Notes: generated from the sequence alone by a model not told the origin. DNA of 64,000 bases from Hymenobacter lapidiphilus (GCF_013377885.1 NZ_JABKAU010000016.1:28457-92456); one strand, 5' to 3'. Shown: positions 10,007 through 19,096, numbered from the stretch's first letter. Made by a program: numbers and translations.

Positions 10007-10414
10007 ATGAGCACTATTTCTGCCCGCTACGCCGGCCAGCTGCGCACCGAAGCCACGCACACCGCCTCGGGCAACACTATTCTGACCGATGCCCCCACTG
10101 ATAACCAGGGAAGAGGCGAAGCGTTTTCGCCTACCGACCTGGTATGCTCGGCCCTCGGCTCGTGCATGATGACCATTATGGGCATCGTAGCCGAGCGGCA
10201 TAGCCTCGACCTAAGCAGTGCCAGCTGGGACACCACCAAGCACATGCTCAGCGACCCACGCCGCATCGGGCAGATTGACCTGACGTTCCGGCTGCCGGCG
10301 TCGCTGCCCGAAAAGGAGCGTACCCTGCTGGAGCGGGCCGCCAAAACCTGCCCGGTAGCCCTCAGCCTGAACCCCGAGATAAAGCAGCAGGTTCAGTTCG
10401 AGTATAGCGCTTAA
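10007..10414 (+). CDS. OsmC family peroxidase-like protein
   Basis: This 135-residue OsmC/Ohr-fold protein carries both redox cysteines of the family. The first is in SALGSCMMTIMGIVAERH on the long central helix, the second in AAKTCPVALSLNPEI. OsmC-type enzymes reduce organic hydroperoxides using a dithiol donor. The length and the N-terminal antiparallel sheet (ARYAGQLRTEATH) fit the short YhfA-like subgroup better than Ohr. It is a stand-alone gene divergent from the secreted-protein gene at 9071-9904. Confidence 0.9.
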   Translation: MSTISARYAGQLRTEATHTASGNTILTDAPTDNQGRGEAFSPTDLVCSALGSCMMTIMGIVAERHSLDLSSASWDTTKHMLSDPRRIGQIDLTFRLPASLPEKERTLLERAAKTCPVALSLNPEIKQQVQFEYSA

Positions 10415-10448
10415 TAGTCACCTTGTTTCGGAACGGATTGCTAAGAAC

Positions 10449-10562
10449 GCTGTAGGGGCGGGGCTTGTCCCCGCCCGCCGTTGAACCGTGAATTGAACAG
10501 CGGACATATGCCCGCAGTATATTATTCTGGCGGCGGGCGGGGACAAGCCTCGCCCCTACAGC
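10449..10562. repeat. GC-rich palindromic intergenic repeat with 32-bp arms
   Basis: Arms 10449-10480 and 10531-10562 are complementary with one mismatch around a 50-base centre. It fills the space between the convergent OsmC and YtxJ genes, so it could serve as their shared terminator, but its size and sequence suggest a mobile palindromic repeat. Confidence 0.8.
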
Positions 10563-10576
10563 ATGCTGCGCAGCTA

Positions 10577-10915
10577 CTAAATGGCCTGCTTCACGTCGCT
10601 CAGGCGGATGCCGTTGTGCGAGGCGTGGTAGGTGCATGCGCCGTCCTGGATCAGCAGCAGCTGCGGCGACTCGTGCTGCACCTTAAACTGCTGAGCCAGT
10701 TCCTGCGAAATGGGGCGGTAGTTAAGCAGATCGAGGTAGTATAGCTTGGCGTTTTCGAGGCCGGCATCAGCCCACTGCCGCTCAATCTTGCTCTTGGCCA
10801 TGGCGCTGATGGAGCAGGTGGTGCTGTGCTTGAACACGATAACCGGCTGTTCAGCTGATTCGCGGACGATTTCGGAGAGTTGCTCGGCTTGGGTAAGGGG
10901 TTGCCAGGGAGTCAT
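10577..10915 (-). CDS. ytxJ: Bacilliredoxin-like protein (YtxJ family)
   Basis: This 112-residue thioredoxin-fold protein of the YtxJ/BrxC group has one cysteine in the active-site position (HSTTCSISAMAK). YtxJ proteins remove bacillithiol from mixed disulfides on proteins, and Bacteroidota of this group make bacillithiol. The cis-proline region (HESPQLLLIQDG) and the C-terminal HNGIRLSDVKQAI helix match the family. The gene is followed downstream by a palindromic repeat and preceded by a small secreted protein on the same strand, 36 bases away. Confidence 0.88.
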   Translation of the reverse strand: MTPWQPLTQAEQLSEIVRESAEQPVIVFKHSTTCSISAMAKSKIERQWADAGLENAKLYYLDLLNYRPISQELAQQFKVQHESPQLLLIQDGACTYHASHNGIRLSDVKQAI

Positions 10916-10951
10916 AGGGGATGGTGAAGGAGAACTGGGAAAGAATGGGTA

Positions 10952-11287
10952 CTACTGTACCGGAGCCGCGTTGGGCTTCTTACGACGAAGACGCAAATGC
11001 ATCTTCGATGGTTCGCTTACGCGGGGTGTGCCGTCGCGGCTGAACTTGTAGTCGGGCTGCCCGGTCGGGGGCGGCAGCGTGGCCAGGCGGCCGGCAGCCT
11101 GCATCCGCAGCTCCTTTTTGCTCACGGCCAGGTGCGACTCTTTGTAGCGCGCCTCTACTTTGCGGGCATCGCGCAGCGCCTTCCGGCTGGCCGCCCGCTG
11201 GCTGGCCGGGCTGCTCGACTCCAGCTGTGCCTGCGCCCCGGTGGCCGACAAAGCCAGCAGCAAGGCACCAATAAACAGATAACGCAT
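10952..11287 (-). CDS. Small secreted basic protein of unknown function
   Basis: A 111-residue product begins with a Sec signal peptide (FIGALLLALSATGAQA, cleavage after AQA). The mature region is highly charged, with an Arg/Lys/Ala helix around 30-70 (RAASRKALRDARKVEARYKE) and a basic C-terminus (KMHLRLRRKK). No family was recognised. A periplasmic location is inferred from the signal peptide only. The same-strand gene at 11421-11741 has a similarly basic mature part and may be functionally related. Confidence 0.7.
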   Translation of the reverse strand: MRYLFIGALLLALSATGAQAQLESSSPASQRAASRKALRDARKVEARYKESHLAVSKKELRMQAAGRLATLPPPTGQPDYKFSRDGTPRVSEPSKMHLRLRRKKPNAAPVQ

Positions 11288-11331
11288 AGTTTTCAGATGA
11301 TAAGAAGTAAGCAGATAATCCAGACTGCAGG

Positions 11332-11376
11332 GCGGTAAGTACTACGGAAAGCTACACATTATGTAGTACTTACCGC
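11332..11376. repeat. Short palindrome with 14-bp perfect arms
   Basis: Arms 11332-11345 and 11363-11376 pair perfectly around a 17-base loop, between two co-directional small secreted-protein genes. It is either a terminator without a T-run or a small palindromic repeat. Confidence 0.55.
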
Positions 11377-11420
11377 AGCCAGGAGGCGTACATGTACGGG
11401 TGGGCAGCCGGCGGAATCAC

Positions 11421-11741
11421 TCAGAAAGGCATGGTAATGCCCAGGAACCGGCGGCGCTCATGTCGGGGCTTTAGCCGCCGGTTTTCGTGCTTGGGCTTTT
11501 TCACCAGTCCCTGTTTGTCGAGGCGGTTTTTCGGCATTTTCACGGCCTCGCGCTCTACATCCAGCACCCGCCCGTCGGCCGACTCGTTGCCGGGGGTGCG
11601 GTTGCGTTTGACCTTGGCCTGCGGCGGGCCTTTAGGGTCGGGAATACGGTAGGGGTGGCGCTGGCAGGCCGGGGCGGCCAGCAGCAGCGCGGCCACTAGC
11701 ATCATACTCAGCCACCGGCCGCTGTTACAGATACACTTCAT
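11421..11741 (-). CDS. Small basic lipoprotein of unknown function
   Basis: This is a 106-residue protein with an N-terminal hydrophobic segment ending at a lipobox cysteine (LLLAAPAC). The mature chain is rich in Lys, Arg and Pro (KNRLDKQGLVKKPKHENRRLKPRHERRR) and has little predicted globular structure. The start could also be at an internal ATG a dozen residues later (MMLVAALLL), which would give a more typical signal length. It lies 12 bases beyond the stop of the fused E1 gene, on the same strand. Confidence 0.65.
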   Translation of the reverse strand: MKCICNSGRWLSMMLVAALLLAAPACQRHPYRIPDPKGPPQAKVKRNRTPGNESADGRVLDVEREAVKMPKNRLDKQGLVKKPKHENRRLKPRHERRRFLGITMPF

Positions 11742-11753
11742 GCTGTCAGTAAA

Positions 11754-13814
11754 TCAGTAGCTGCGCATTTTCTCTACCGCTTCGCGCAGGCGCTGGCGGG
11801 GCAGGAAATCTTGCTCCAGCGTGGGCGCGAAGGGCACGGCCGTATCGAGCGAGGCCACCCGCATAATGGGCGCATCGAGGCTACGGAAGCAATTTTCAGC
11901 CACCCAGGCGCCAATTTCACCGCCCAAACCGCCAATCAGCGTGTCTTCGTGCAGCAAAATGAGGCGGCCGGTTTTCTCCACGGTGCGGCGCACGGCCTGC
12001 TCGTCCCAGGGCAGCAGGGTACGCAGGTCCAGCACGTCGCAGTCGAGGTTCAGTTCCTCGGCCAGCGCCAGGGCCCAGTGCACGCCGGCCCCGTAGGTTA
12101 CAATGCTCAGCTCGTGGCCTTCGCGGGCCAGCGCGGCCTTGCCAATGGGCGTGGTATAATATGCATCGGGCACTGGGGCCGAGATGCTGCGGTACAACAG
12201 CTTGTGCTCGAAAAACAGCACCGGGTTGGGGTCGGCCAGCGCGGCGCAGAGCAGGCCCTTGGCATCGTAGGGGTTGCTCGGGAACACCACTTTCAGGCCC
12301 GGCGTGTGGGTAAACCAGGCCTCGTTGCTCTGGCTGTGGAATGGCCCGGCGGCCGAGCCGGCCCCCGTGGGCATGCGCACTACCACGTCGGCGTTTTGGC
12401 CCCAGCGGTAATGGCTTTTTGCCAGGTTGTTGATGATCTGGTTGAAGCCGCAGGTCACGAAATCGGCGAACTGCATCTCCACCATGGCCTTTTTGCCCCG
12501 GATGCTCAGCCCCAGGCCCGCGCCCACAATGGCCGACTCGCAGAGCGGCGTGTTGCGCACCCGGCCCTTGCCGAACTGCTTCACGAAGCCGTCGGTAATC
12601 TTGAACACGCCGCCATATTCGGCAATGTCCTGGCCCATTAGCACCAGCTCCGGATACCGCTCCATGCTCTGCCGCAGCCCGTCGGAAATGGCATCGATGT
12701 AGCGTTTCTCCGAAGAAGCTAGAAGTGAGGAGCTAGAAGCTAGAATATTGTCATCTTGACCTTCGCTTCCTTGCGGCCGCTCGTCTGAGCTATCTGCCAT
12801 TCTAGCTTCTAGCTCCTCGCTCCTATCTTCCGCCAAAGGCGCGTACATATCGGCCAGCTCGCGGGCGGCGTCGGGGGTCGGGGCGGGGGCGGCATCGGCT
12901 TCCTTGAGGCCTTCCTCGATTTCGCGCTTGATGGTTTCGCGGTAGCGCATGCGGGCCTCCTCGTCGAGGATGCCTTCCTGGAGCAGCCACTTTTCGTAGT
13001 TCTCTACCGGGTCTTTGGCGGCCCATTCGGTGAACAGCTCCTGGGGCACGTACTTGGTGCCGCTGGCCTCCTCGTGGCCGCGCATCCGGAACGTAAGGGC
13101 CTCCAGCAGCACCGGGCGCGGGTTTTGGCGCAGGTCTTCGGCGAGGCGCTTCACCGTGTCGTACACTTCGAGCACGTTGTTGCCATCCACCTGCACGGCT
13201 TCCATGCCGTAAGCCGGGCCTTTATCCACGAAGTAGCGGAAGCGGAACTGCTCGTTGGAAGGCGTACTGAGGCCGTAGCCGTTGTTTTCGATGATGAAGA
13301 TGACCGGCAGCTGCCACACGGCGGCCACGTTCAGGGCCTCGTGGAAGTCACCCTCCGAGGCGCCACCGTCGCCGCTGTAGGTTACAGTTACACGGGGTTT
13401 CTCGTCGAGCACATCGGCCAGGGCAATGCCGCCGGCCACGGCCAGCTGGGGCCCGAGGTGCGAAATCATGCCCACAATGTGGTGCTCGTTGGTGCCGAAA
13501 TGAAAGCTTCGGTCGCGGCCCTTGGTAAAGCCGGTGGTCTTGCCCTGCCACTGCCCAAACAGGCGGCCCAGCGGTACATCACGGCCCGTAAACACGCCCA
13601 GGTTGCGGTGCAGGGGCAGAATGTACTCATCGGGTTCCAGCGCCAGCGTGCTGCCCACCGAAATAGCCTCCTGCCCGATGCCCGAAAACCACTTGCTGAC
13701 CTTGCCCTGGCGCAGCAGAATCAGCATTTTCTCCTCAATCAGCCGGGGCTTGAGCAGGTGATGATATAAGTGCAGCAGGGTATCGTTGGAGTAATCCTTG
13801 CGGTCGAATTGCAT
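11754..13814 (-). CDS. Branched-chain 2-oxo acid dehydrogenase E1, alpha and beta fused
   Basis: The chain is about 686 residues and starts at the ATG at 13814. The N-terminal half (about 1-335) is an E1-alpha: the ThDP-binding segment is SGDGGASEGDFHEALN...ENNGYG, followed by the conserved RMRGHEEASGTKYVP. The C-terminal half (about 375-686) is an E1-beta (YPELVLMGQDIAEYGGVFKITDG, GAGLGLSIRGKKAMVEMQFADF, EDTLIGGLGGEIGAWV). Together they decarboxylate branched-chain keto acids and acylate the lipoyl E2. The linker at about 329-367 is low-complexity and is encoded by a palindromic repeat (12715-12830). A promoter box lies 32 bases upstream. Confidence 0.92.
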   Translation of the reverse strand: MQFDRKDYSNDTLLHLYHHLLKPRLIEEKMLILLRQGKVSKWFSGIGQEAISVGSTLALEPDEYILPLHRNLGVFTGRDVPLGRLFGQWQGKTTGFTKGRDRSFHFGTNEHHIVGMISHLGPQLAVAGGIALADVLDEKPRVTVTYSGDGGASEGDFHEALNVAAVWQLPVIFIIENNGYGLSTPSNEQFRFRYFVDKGPAYGMEAVQVDGNNVLEVYDTVKRLAEDLRQNPRPVLLEALTFRMRGHEEASGTKYVPQELFTEWAAKDPVENYEKWLLQEGILDEEARMRYRETIKREIEEGLKEADAAPAPTPDAARELADMYAPLAEDRSEELEARMADSSDERPQGSEGQDDNILASSSSLLASSEKRYIDAISDGLRQSMERYPELVLMGQDIAEYGGVFKITDGFVKQFGKGRVRNTPLCESAIVGAGLGLSIRGKKAMVEMQFADFVTCGFNQIINNLAKSHYRWGQNADVVVRMPTGAGSAAGPFHSQSNEAWFTHTPGLKVVFPSNPYDAKGLLCAALADPNPVLFFEHKLLYRSISAPVPDAYYTTPIGKAALAREGHELSIVTYGAGVHWALALAEELNLDCDVLDLRTLLPWDEQAVRRTVEKTGRLILLHEDTLIGGLGGEIGAWVAENCFRSLDAPIMRVASLDTAVPFAPTLEQDFLPRQRLREAVEKMRSY
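12715..12830. repeat. Palindromic repeat inside the E1 linker coding sequence
   Basis: Arms 12715-12746 and 12799-12830 are complementary over 32 bp with three mismatches; the inner 20 bp are perfect (gaggagctagaagctagaat and its complement). The element is read through in frame and encodes about 38 Ser/Glu/Ala-rich residues between the alpha and beta halves. Related purine-rich sequence occurs at 32438-32545. Confidence 0.85.
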
Positions 13815-13845
13815 AGCGTAGAGGCCAGTGACGGGTGGGGGAAGC

Positions 13846-13853
13846 CAAAAGTA
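13846..13853 (-). promoter_or_regulatory. TAnnTTTG promoter box for the fused E1 gene
   Basis: TACTTTTG on the minus strand fits the -7 consensus, leaving a leader of roughly 25-30 bases. The divergent receptor promoter is about 65 bases away. Confidence 0.55.
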
Positions 13854-13916
13854 CGGGTTTGGGTTGGAAGGAAAATAGTTAGAGCTGGTTTGTGCAATCT
13901 GCCTGCCTTCCGCATC

Positions 13917-13924
13917 TACCTTTG
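13917..13924 (+). promoter_or_regulatory. TAnnTTTG promoter box for the TonB receptor
   Basis: TACCTTTG is an exact -7 consensus, 29 bases ahead of the ATG. A TTTG at 13889-13892 could be the -33 element, but the 24-base spacing is a little long. Confidence 0.55.
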
Positions 13925-13953
13925 GGGTCGTATTTCCCGCCCTCACTATTTAT

Positions 13954-16529
13954 ATGGTTCGACTATTACCTCTCGGATTTCTGTTCTCAATCCCAATTAC
14001 CGCCCTGGCTCAGCAGCCCGATACGGTAAGGCTGTCGAATGTAGGTGTTAATGATTCAGTCTTACGAGTTAAGATCTACTGCCCCCTTGAGATTATAATC
14101 ACCGCCTACACTAACACCCTCTCTCCCTTCCTCCCCCTCCAGGAGCAGCTCCGGCAGGTGGCCGGGGTGCAGGCCACGCCCTACTCGGGCGCGCCGGGGG
14201 CCCAAGTGGCAGTCCGGATTCGGGGGGCGGCCAGCCTCTCGGGCAACGCGCAGCCACTGTACGTGGTGGATGAGGTGCCCGTATTTCAGCACACAATGGA
14301 GCTGGACTCGAACCCGCTGCTCAGCATCCCTACGCAGGACATTGAAAGCGTGCAGGTGCTCAAGGGGGCCTACGAAACCGCACTGTACGGCTCGCAGGCA
14401 GTTAATGGGGTTATCCGCATTACCACCCGCCGGGGTCAGGCGGGCAAGCCGCGCCTGAGCTACGAAGGCTACGGCGGCGTGCAGCGCACCCGCTACCGCT
14501 ACGACCTGCTGAATGCCCAGGAGTTTGCCACCCTCGCCAACGAAGTAACCCAGCGCTACGGTCAGCCCGCGCGCTTTTCACCCGCCCAGGTGGCCGCTTT
14601 CGGCCAGGGCACCGACTGGCAGGCCGAGCTGTTGCGTACGGCCGCCGTGCAGCAGCATCACCTGGGTTTGCAGGGCGGCACGGCCCGCACCCGCTACTAT
14701 GCCGGGGCCGATTACCTGGGCCAGAACGGGGTGCTGCTGAACTCGCGCCTGCAACGTTACGCCCTACGGGCGGCCATCAACCAGCGGGTGGGCCAGCATC
14801 TGCACCTCGATGCTACGGCCAGCCTCAGCCAGACCAATGAGCGCCGGCCCTCGCCCGCTACGATGCAGATTGGCCTGCTGGCCCCGCCCACCCAGTCGCC
14901 AACCGACCCGCCGGGCTCGCCGCTGGAATTCGCGCCCATACGGGTGGCCCAGGAAAATTACCAGACGCCGACACAACGCCGATTGCTGGCCCAAACCGGC
15001 CTCCGCTACGAGTTCAGCAACGGCCTGACCCTGGGCCTGCGCGGCGGCTTGGAACGCGCCACGTTGCGCAGCAGTTCGTTTCGGCAAGCTGCTGGCAGCT
15101 ACCAAGGGGGCCTGGCTAACGACTTGACTGCCACCCACCGCCGTGGGTGCTCACACCATCGGTACGTTACGCCCGCAGTTTCGGCGACCAGCGGCACGTG
15201 GTGGCGGCCGGGCTGGAATACCAGCATCAGGCGCGCTCCACAACCGAGGAAATTCGTTCATATGTGCTCATCCAGCCACAGTTTTCGGGCAATACCAGCA
15301 ACAGCGCCAGCGGTGCGGTTGCTTTCTATCAACTGACCACTGACTATACCTTCGCCCGGCGCTACCAGCTGCGCGGCACGCTCCGGCGCGATGCATCGAG
15401 CAGCTTTGCAGAAACCGACCGCCAGCAGTGGTTGCCGGGCGCGCAGGCGGTGTGGCAGATATCAGAAGAGGACTTCTGGACGCCTACCAACCACTCGCTG
15501 AAGGTGTGGGCAGGGTGGGGCCGTACGTCGGGCCGCGGGCTGATTGGCCGTAATTTCGCGGAGCTTATAGCCCCCTCAAGTACCAATTTAACGCAGCGCA
15601 TCAACGTGCTCACGCCCGATGTCACTACGCAAACTGATGCGGGAATAGAAGCTGGTTTGTTCGACCAGAAACTGACTGTAACGCTGCAGGGCTACGCCCG
15701 CGACACCCGCCATCAGCAGTATTTCTCGTCCGGCAGCAAAGAGTTGGCTCGCATCCGCAACAAAGGGCTGGAGCTTTCGGTGGGCATCAACTGGCAGGCA
15801 GGGGCTGTGCAGGGCAGCAGCCGGCTGGCAGCGGCTGTCAACCGCAACCGTTACCAGTCGGAGTTTCCGGCCGTTTATCCCAGCGCCTACCAGCGGGCAA
15901 GCGACGGGCAGCCCGTAAGCACGTTTTACGGGCTGCGCTATTTGGGCACCGATGCGGCCACCGGCCAGCCCCGGTTTGAGGATGCGAACGGCGACGGAAG
16001 AGTTGATTATTTCGACCAGCAGCCCCTCGGCAGCGGTTTGCCCCGGCAGCTACTCAGCTTCGGCCAGCAGCTTGCGCTGGGCCGTTTCGCGTTGCAGCTG
16101 CAGGCCGATGGCATGTTTGGCTACTCGGTGCTGAACACCGTGGGGCTGACGCTGGACGCCCCCAACGGCGGGCGCAGCAACGCATCGGGCCGGGTGCGCA
16201 ACCGCTGGACGCCCGCTAACCCCAACACCAACGTTCCCGCCGCCGGCGCACCCGGCTTCTACGGCGCGGCTAATCTGTTAGATTATTTGCTGCAATCGGG
16301 CAACCACGTGCGCCTCTCGGCCCTCAGCCTCAGCTACAAAGTATGGGAAAGGGATGCCCGGAGCGTGAGCCTGTGGCTGGGTGGCCACAACCTACTGGTG
16401 CTGAGCGGCTACCGGGGCTTCGACCCCAACATCAGCTCCGCCGGCTCCGACAACCGGCAGGCCGGCATCGATGCCAGCACCTACCCTATCGCCCAAACCC
16501 TGCTGCTGGGCCTCCGGGCCACGTTATAG
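13954..16529 (+). pseudogene. TonB-dependent receptor (SusC/RagA-like), interrupted by a 1-bp frameshift
   Basis: Two overlapping frames together make one outer-membrane receptor of about 857 residues. The first (13954 to about 15143) has a signal peptide (LPLGFLFSIPITALAQQ) and a plug domain with VRIRGAASLSGNAQPLYVVD and the SusC-type ESVQVLKGAYETALYGSQAVNGVI. The second (from about 15144) supplies the remaining barrel to the terminal strand TLLLGLRATL. The frame changes at about 15139-15146, where one base appears lost: the downstream frame reads WVLTPSVRYARSFG straight on. It lacks the N-terminal carboxypeptidase-like domain of large SusC proteins, and no SusD follows. Either the gene is inactivated or the base is a sequencing error. 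Confidence 0.85.
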
Positions 16530-16539
16530 CCGCGGTGCA

Positions 16540-16559
16540 CCCGAAACTTCTGTTTCGGG
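16540..16559 (+). terminator. Small hairpin after the TonB receptor
   Basis: An 8-bp stem (cccgaaac with gtttcggg) with a 4-base loop begins 10 bases after the stop. There is no T-run, so this is a weak terminator call. Confidence 0.4.
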
Positions 16560-16611
16560 CGGCCGGTTAGTAGCACAAGCAGGGCCTTACCTTGTGCGCT
16601 GTTGAACGGTT

Positions 16612-16698
16612 GTAGCGCGAAGCTCCAGCTTCGCAGCGCGTTGGATTACCAATGGCGCGCCGTCAGCAACGACCCGCGAAGCTGGAGCTTCGCGCTAC
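16612..16698. repeat. Palindromic intergenic repeat with 23-bp perfect arms
   Basis: Arms 16612-16634 and 16676-16698 are exactly complementary around a 41-base centre. The right arm ends only 10 bases before the M16 peptidase ATG, so the hairpin would lie in its 5' leader and could affect translation. Confidence 0.85.
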
Positions 16699-16708
16699 TT
16701 TTCTCCCT

Positions 16709-17989
16709 ATGATTCAGTTCGAAGAATTTACCCTCGATAACGGCCTGCGCTGCATCGTGCACGAAGACCACACCACGCCGCTGGCCGTGCTTAATGTGCT
16801 GTACAACGTGGGCTCACGCGACGAAACGCCCGACCAGACCGGCTTCGCTCACCTGTTCGAGCACCTGATGTTCTCGGGCTCCGTCAACATCCCCAGCTAC
16901 GACGAGCCGCTGCAGCTGGTGGGCGGCGAGAATAACGCCTTCACCTCGCCCGACATCACCAACTACTACCTCACGCTGCCCGCCGCCAACCTCGAAACCG
17001 GCTTCTGGCTCGAATCGGACCGGATGCTGAACCTGGCCTTTTCGGATAATGGGCTGGAGGTGCAGCGCAAGGTGGTGGTCGAGGAATTCAAACAGAACTA
17101 CCTCAACCAACCCTACGGCGACGTGTGGCTGAAGCTGCGGCCTTTGGCTTACCAGCATCACCCCTACCAGTGGGCCACCATCGGCAAGGAAATCAGCCAC
17201 ATCGAAGAAGCCACGATGGCGCAGGTGCGGGCCTTTTTTGCCAAGCACTACGCCCCCGCCAACGCCATTTTGGTCGTGGCCGGCGACGTAACCGTGGCCG
17301 AAGCCCGGCGGCTGGCCGAGAAGTGGTTCGGCCCCATTGCCGGCGGCGCCCCCTACGAGCGGCAGCTGCCCGCCGAGCCCCGGCAGGAGGAAGCCCGCTT
17401 CCTCGAAATAAAGGCCGAAGTACCGCTGTCGGCGCTTTACAAGGTGTACCATATGCCCGGCCGGGGCGAAGACGGGTACTACCCCGCCGATTTGCTGTCC
17501 GACGTGCTGGGCCGGGGCAAATCGAGCCGACTGTACCAACGGCTGGTGAAGGAGCAGGAGCTGTTCAACTCGCTTTCGGCTTCCGTGATGGGCTCGATGG
17601 AGCCAGGTCTGCTCGTCATCAGCGGCAAACTCAACGCCGATATCACGCTGGAGCAGGCCGACATGGCCGTGGAGGCCGTAGTGGCCGAGCTCCTGACCAC
17701 CCAGGTACCAACCGAAGAGCTGGAAAAGGTAAAAAACCAGGCCGAAGTAAGTATTGTGTTCAGCGAAATTGAACTACTGAACCGGGCCATGAGCCTGGCC
17801 TTTAGCAAGCTGCTGGGCGATGCCAACCTGGTAAACGAGGAAAGCGCCAAAATACAGGCCGTAACGCCCGCCCAGGTGCAGGACGCCGCCCGCGAGGTAC
17901 TGCGCCCCGAAAACTGCAGCACGTTGTACTACCGCGCCACGCCCATTGCCGAGCCGGTGCTGGTAGAAGTGGCGAACAGCGTGAATTAG
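16709..17989 (+). CDS. M16 family zinc metallopeptidase
   Basis: This 426-residue single-unit M16 peptidase carries the inverted zinc motif HLFEH in TGFAHLFEHLMFSGS (about residues 45-60) with the downstream glutamate in VVVEEFKQNY. The C-terminal domain keeps the inactive-half features of the family (YQRLVKEQELFNSLSASV). The ATG at 16709 is preferred, since residues further upstream are encoded by a palindromic repeat. There is no signal peptide in this version, so it is probably cytoplasmic or exported by other means. Bacteroidota often carry M16 genes in tandem; here only one copy is seen. Confidence 0.92.
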   Translation: MIQFEEFTLDNGLRCIVHEDHTTPLAVLNVLYNVGSRDETPDQTGFAHLFEHLMFSGSVNIPSYDEPLQLVGGENNAFTSPDITNYYLTLPAANLETGFWLESDRMLNLAFSDNGLEVQRKVVVEEFKQNYLNQPYGDVWLKLRPLAYQHHPYQWATIGKEISHIEEATMAQVRAFFAKHYAPANAILVVAGDVTVAEARRLAEKWFGPIAGGAPYERQLPAEPRQEEARFLEIKAEVPLSALYKVYHMPGRGEDGYYPADLLSDVLGRGKSSRLYQRLVKEQELFNSLSASVMGSMEPGLLVISGKLNADITLEQADMAVEAVVAELLTTQVPTEELEKVKNQAEVSIVFSEIELLNRAMSLAFSKLLGDANLVNEESAKIQAVTPAQVQDAAREVLRPENCSTLYYRATPIAEPVLVEVANSVN

Positions 17990-18102
17990 GCCTGTCTGAC
18001 TCAGGAGCTGTTCAACAAGTGAAAAACGTCCTGCTTCGCCTGCACAAACGGCAGATGAAGCAGGACGTGCTGATTTATTGCGGGAGCTTGCCAAACAGGT
18101 TA

Positions 18103-18150
18103 TCACTTAGAAAGCCCGCTCGGCAGCTGCTGAGCGGGCTTTCTAAGTGA
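18103..18150. terminator. Bidirectional terminator, 19-bp perfect stem
   Basis: Arms 18103-18121 and 18132-18150 are perfectly complementary. It sits between the convergent M16 peptidase and Ala-rich protein genes. A second, smaller hairpin (18026-18037 with 18057-18068) lies upstream and may reinforce termination of the M16 gene. Confidence 0.75.
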
Positions 18151-18176
18151 ATTATAGAGGCTTGGCAGAACCGGTG

Positions 18177-18839
18177 TTACCAGCCGCTACCACCGCCACC
18201 CCAGCCGTCATCGGCTTTCTTGGCGGGCGCCTTTTTAGCGGGCGCGGCTTTCTTGGTAGTTGTAGCGGCAGCAGCGCCACCGCTCTTAGTACTTGCCGAG
18301 GTAGCAGCTTTAGCGGCAGTCTTGGCAGCCGGCATGGGTGCCGGGGCGGCAGCTATTGGCTCAGGCTCGGGCACCAGAATAGGCGCAGGAGCAGCCATAA
18401 CGGGCGGTGCAATGTCGGCCGAGCGCACCGAACGGCGTATGTAAGGTGCCAGCGGGCGGCCCCGGTAGTCGGTGGTTACGCGGCGCGAAGGGGCAGCCGT
18501 AAAGCCCGGCGCAATGCTGGCTCCAATTGGCTGCTCTTCGTACACGGGGCCGGCAGCAGCGCCAGCAGTGGCACCAGCAGCAGCACCACCCCACTCGCTA
18601 CCAGCCGAGGCGGCTGCCTCGGTAGGGGCAGGAGTAGTAGCGGCCGGTGCAGCCATAGCTGGAGCAGCCTTCGTCGTTTTGGCCGGCGCGGCTTTGGCAG
18701 CAGCTTTTTTCGGAGCCGAAGAGCCCCAGCCGCCACCGGAGTCACCCCAGCCATCCGACGATTTTTTTTGCGCTACGGCCGGTGCGGCCAAGAATATGCC
18801 GCCGAGCAGCAACAGCGGAACTAGTTGACGATTCGTCAT
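18177..18839 (-). CDS. Ala/Pro/Lys-rich secreted protein with an APG...TDYxGRP motif
   Basis: This 220-residue product has a signal peptide (LLLLGGIFLAAPAVAQ). The chain is low-complexity: two Lys/Ala/Pro-rich arms flank a central block containing APG-x4-P-x-R-x3-TDY-x-GRP. Gly/Trp-rich tags (DGWGDSGGGWG near the N-terminus, DGWGGGGSGW at the end) bracket it. The adjacent gene at 19097-19621 carries the same motif twice, so the two are paralogues. Function is unknown; the basic arms could bind polyanions, but that is a guess. A TATCTTTG promoter box lies 29 bases upstream. Confidence 0.75.
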   Translation of the reverse strand: MTNRQLVPLLLLGGIFLAAPAVAQKKSSDGWGDSGGGWGSSAPKKAAAKAAPAKTTKAAPAMAAPAATTPAPTEAAASAGSEWGGAAAGATAGAAAGPVYEEQPIGASIAPGFTAAPSRRVTTDYRGRPLAPYIRRSVRSADIAPPVMAAPAPILVPEPEPIAAAPAPMPAAKTAAKAATSASTKSGGAAAATTTKKAAPAKKAPAKKADDGWGGGGSGW

Positions 18840-18867
18840 GAAACAGATGCTAAACAGATTGTTATCG

Positions 18868-18875
18868 CAAAGATA
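18868..18875 (-). promoter_or_regulatory. TAnnTTTG promoter box for the 18177-18839 gene
   Basis: TATCTTTG on the minus strand matches the -7 consensus exactly. The rest of the 257-base gap (18840-19096) shows no gene or repeat that I can support. Confidence 0.55.
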
Positions 18876-19096
18876 CAGTGCCTTGCGCGGGTCCGAAATA
18901 CTCTACTCACATTTCGGTGGCCAAAATAGTGTCGGCTACCGAATCCGGCGGTCAGGTTTCCGGATAACGCGCACGTTGTCCGGATGTTGCCTAACGGCAG
19001 AGTCCCGTTTATCGTTCCACTTTTCTTTGTCGCAAAGGGGTAGTTCGGCCATTACGGTTGCTGGACGGCCGATTTCACTGCCAAAAGCGCGGCTGT

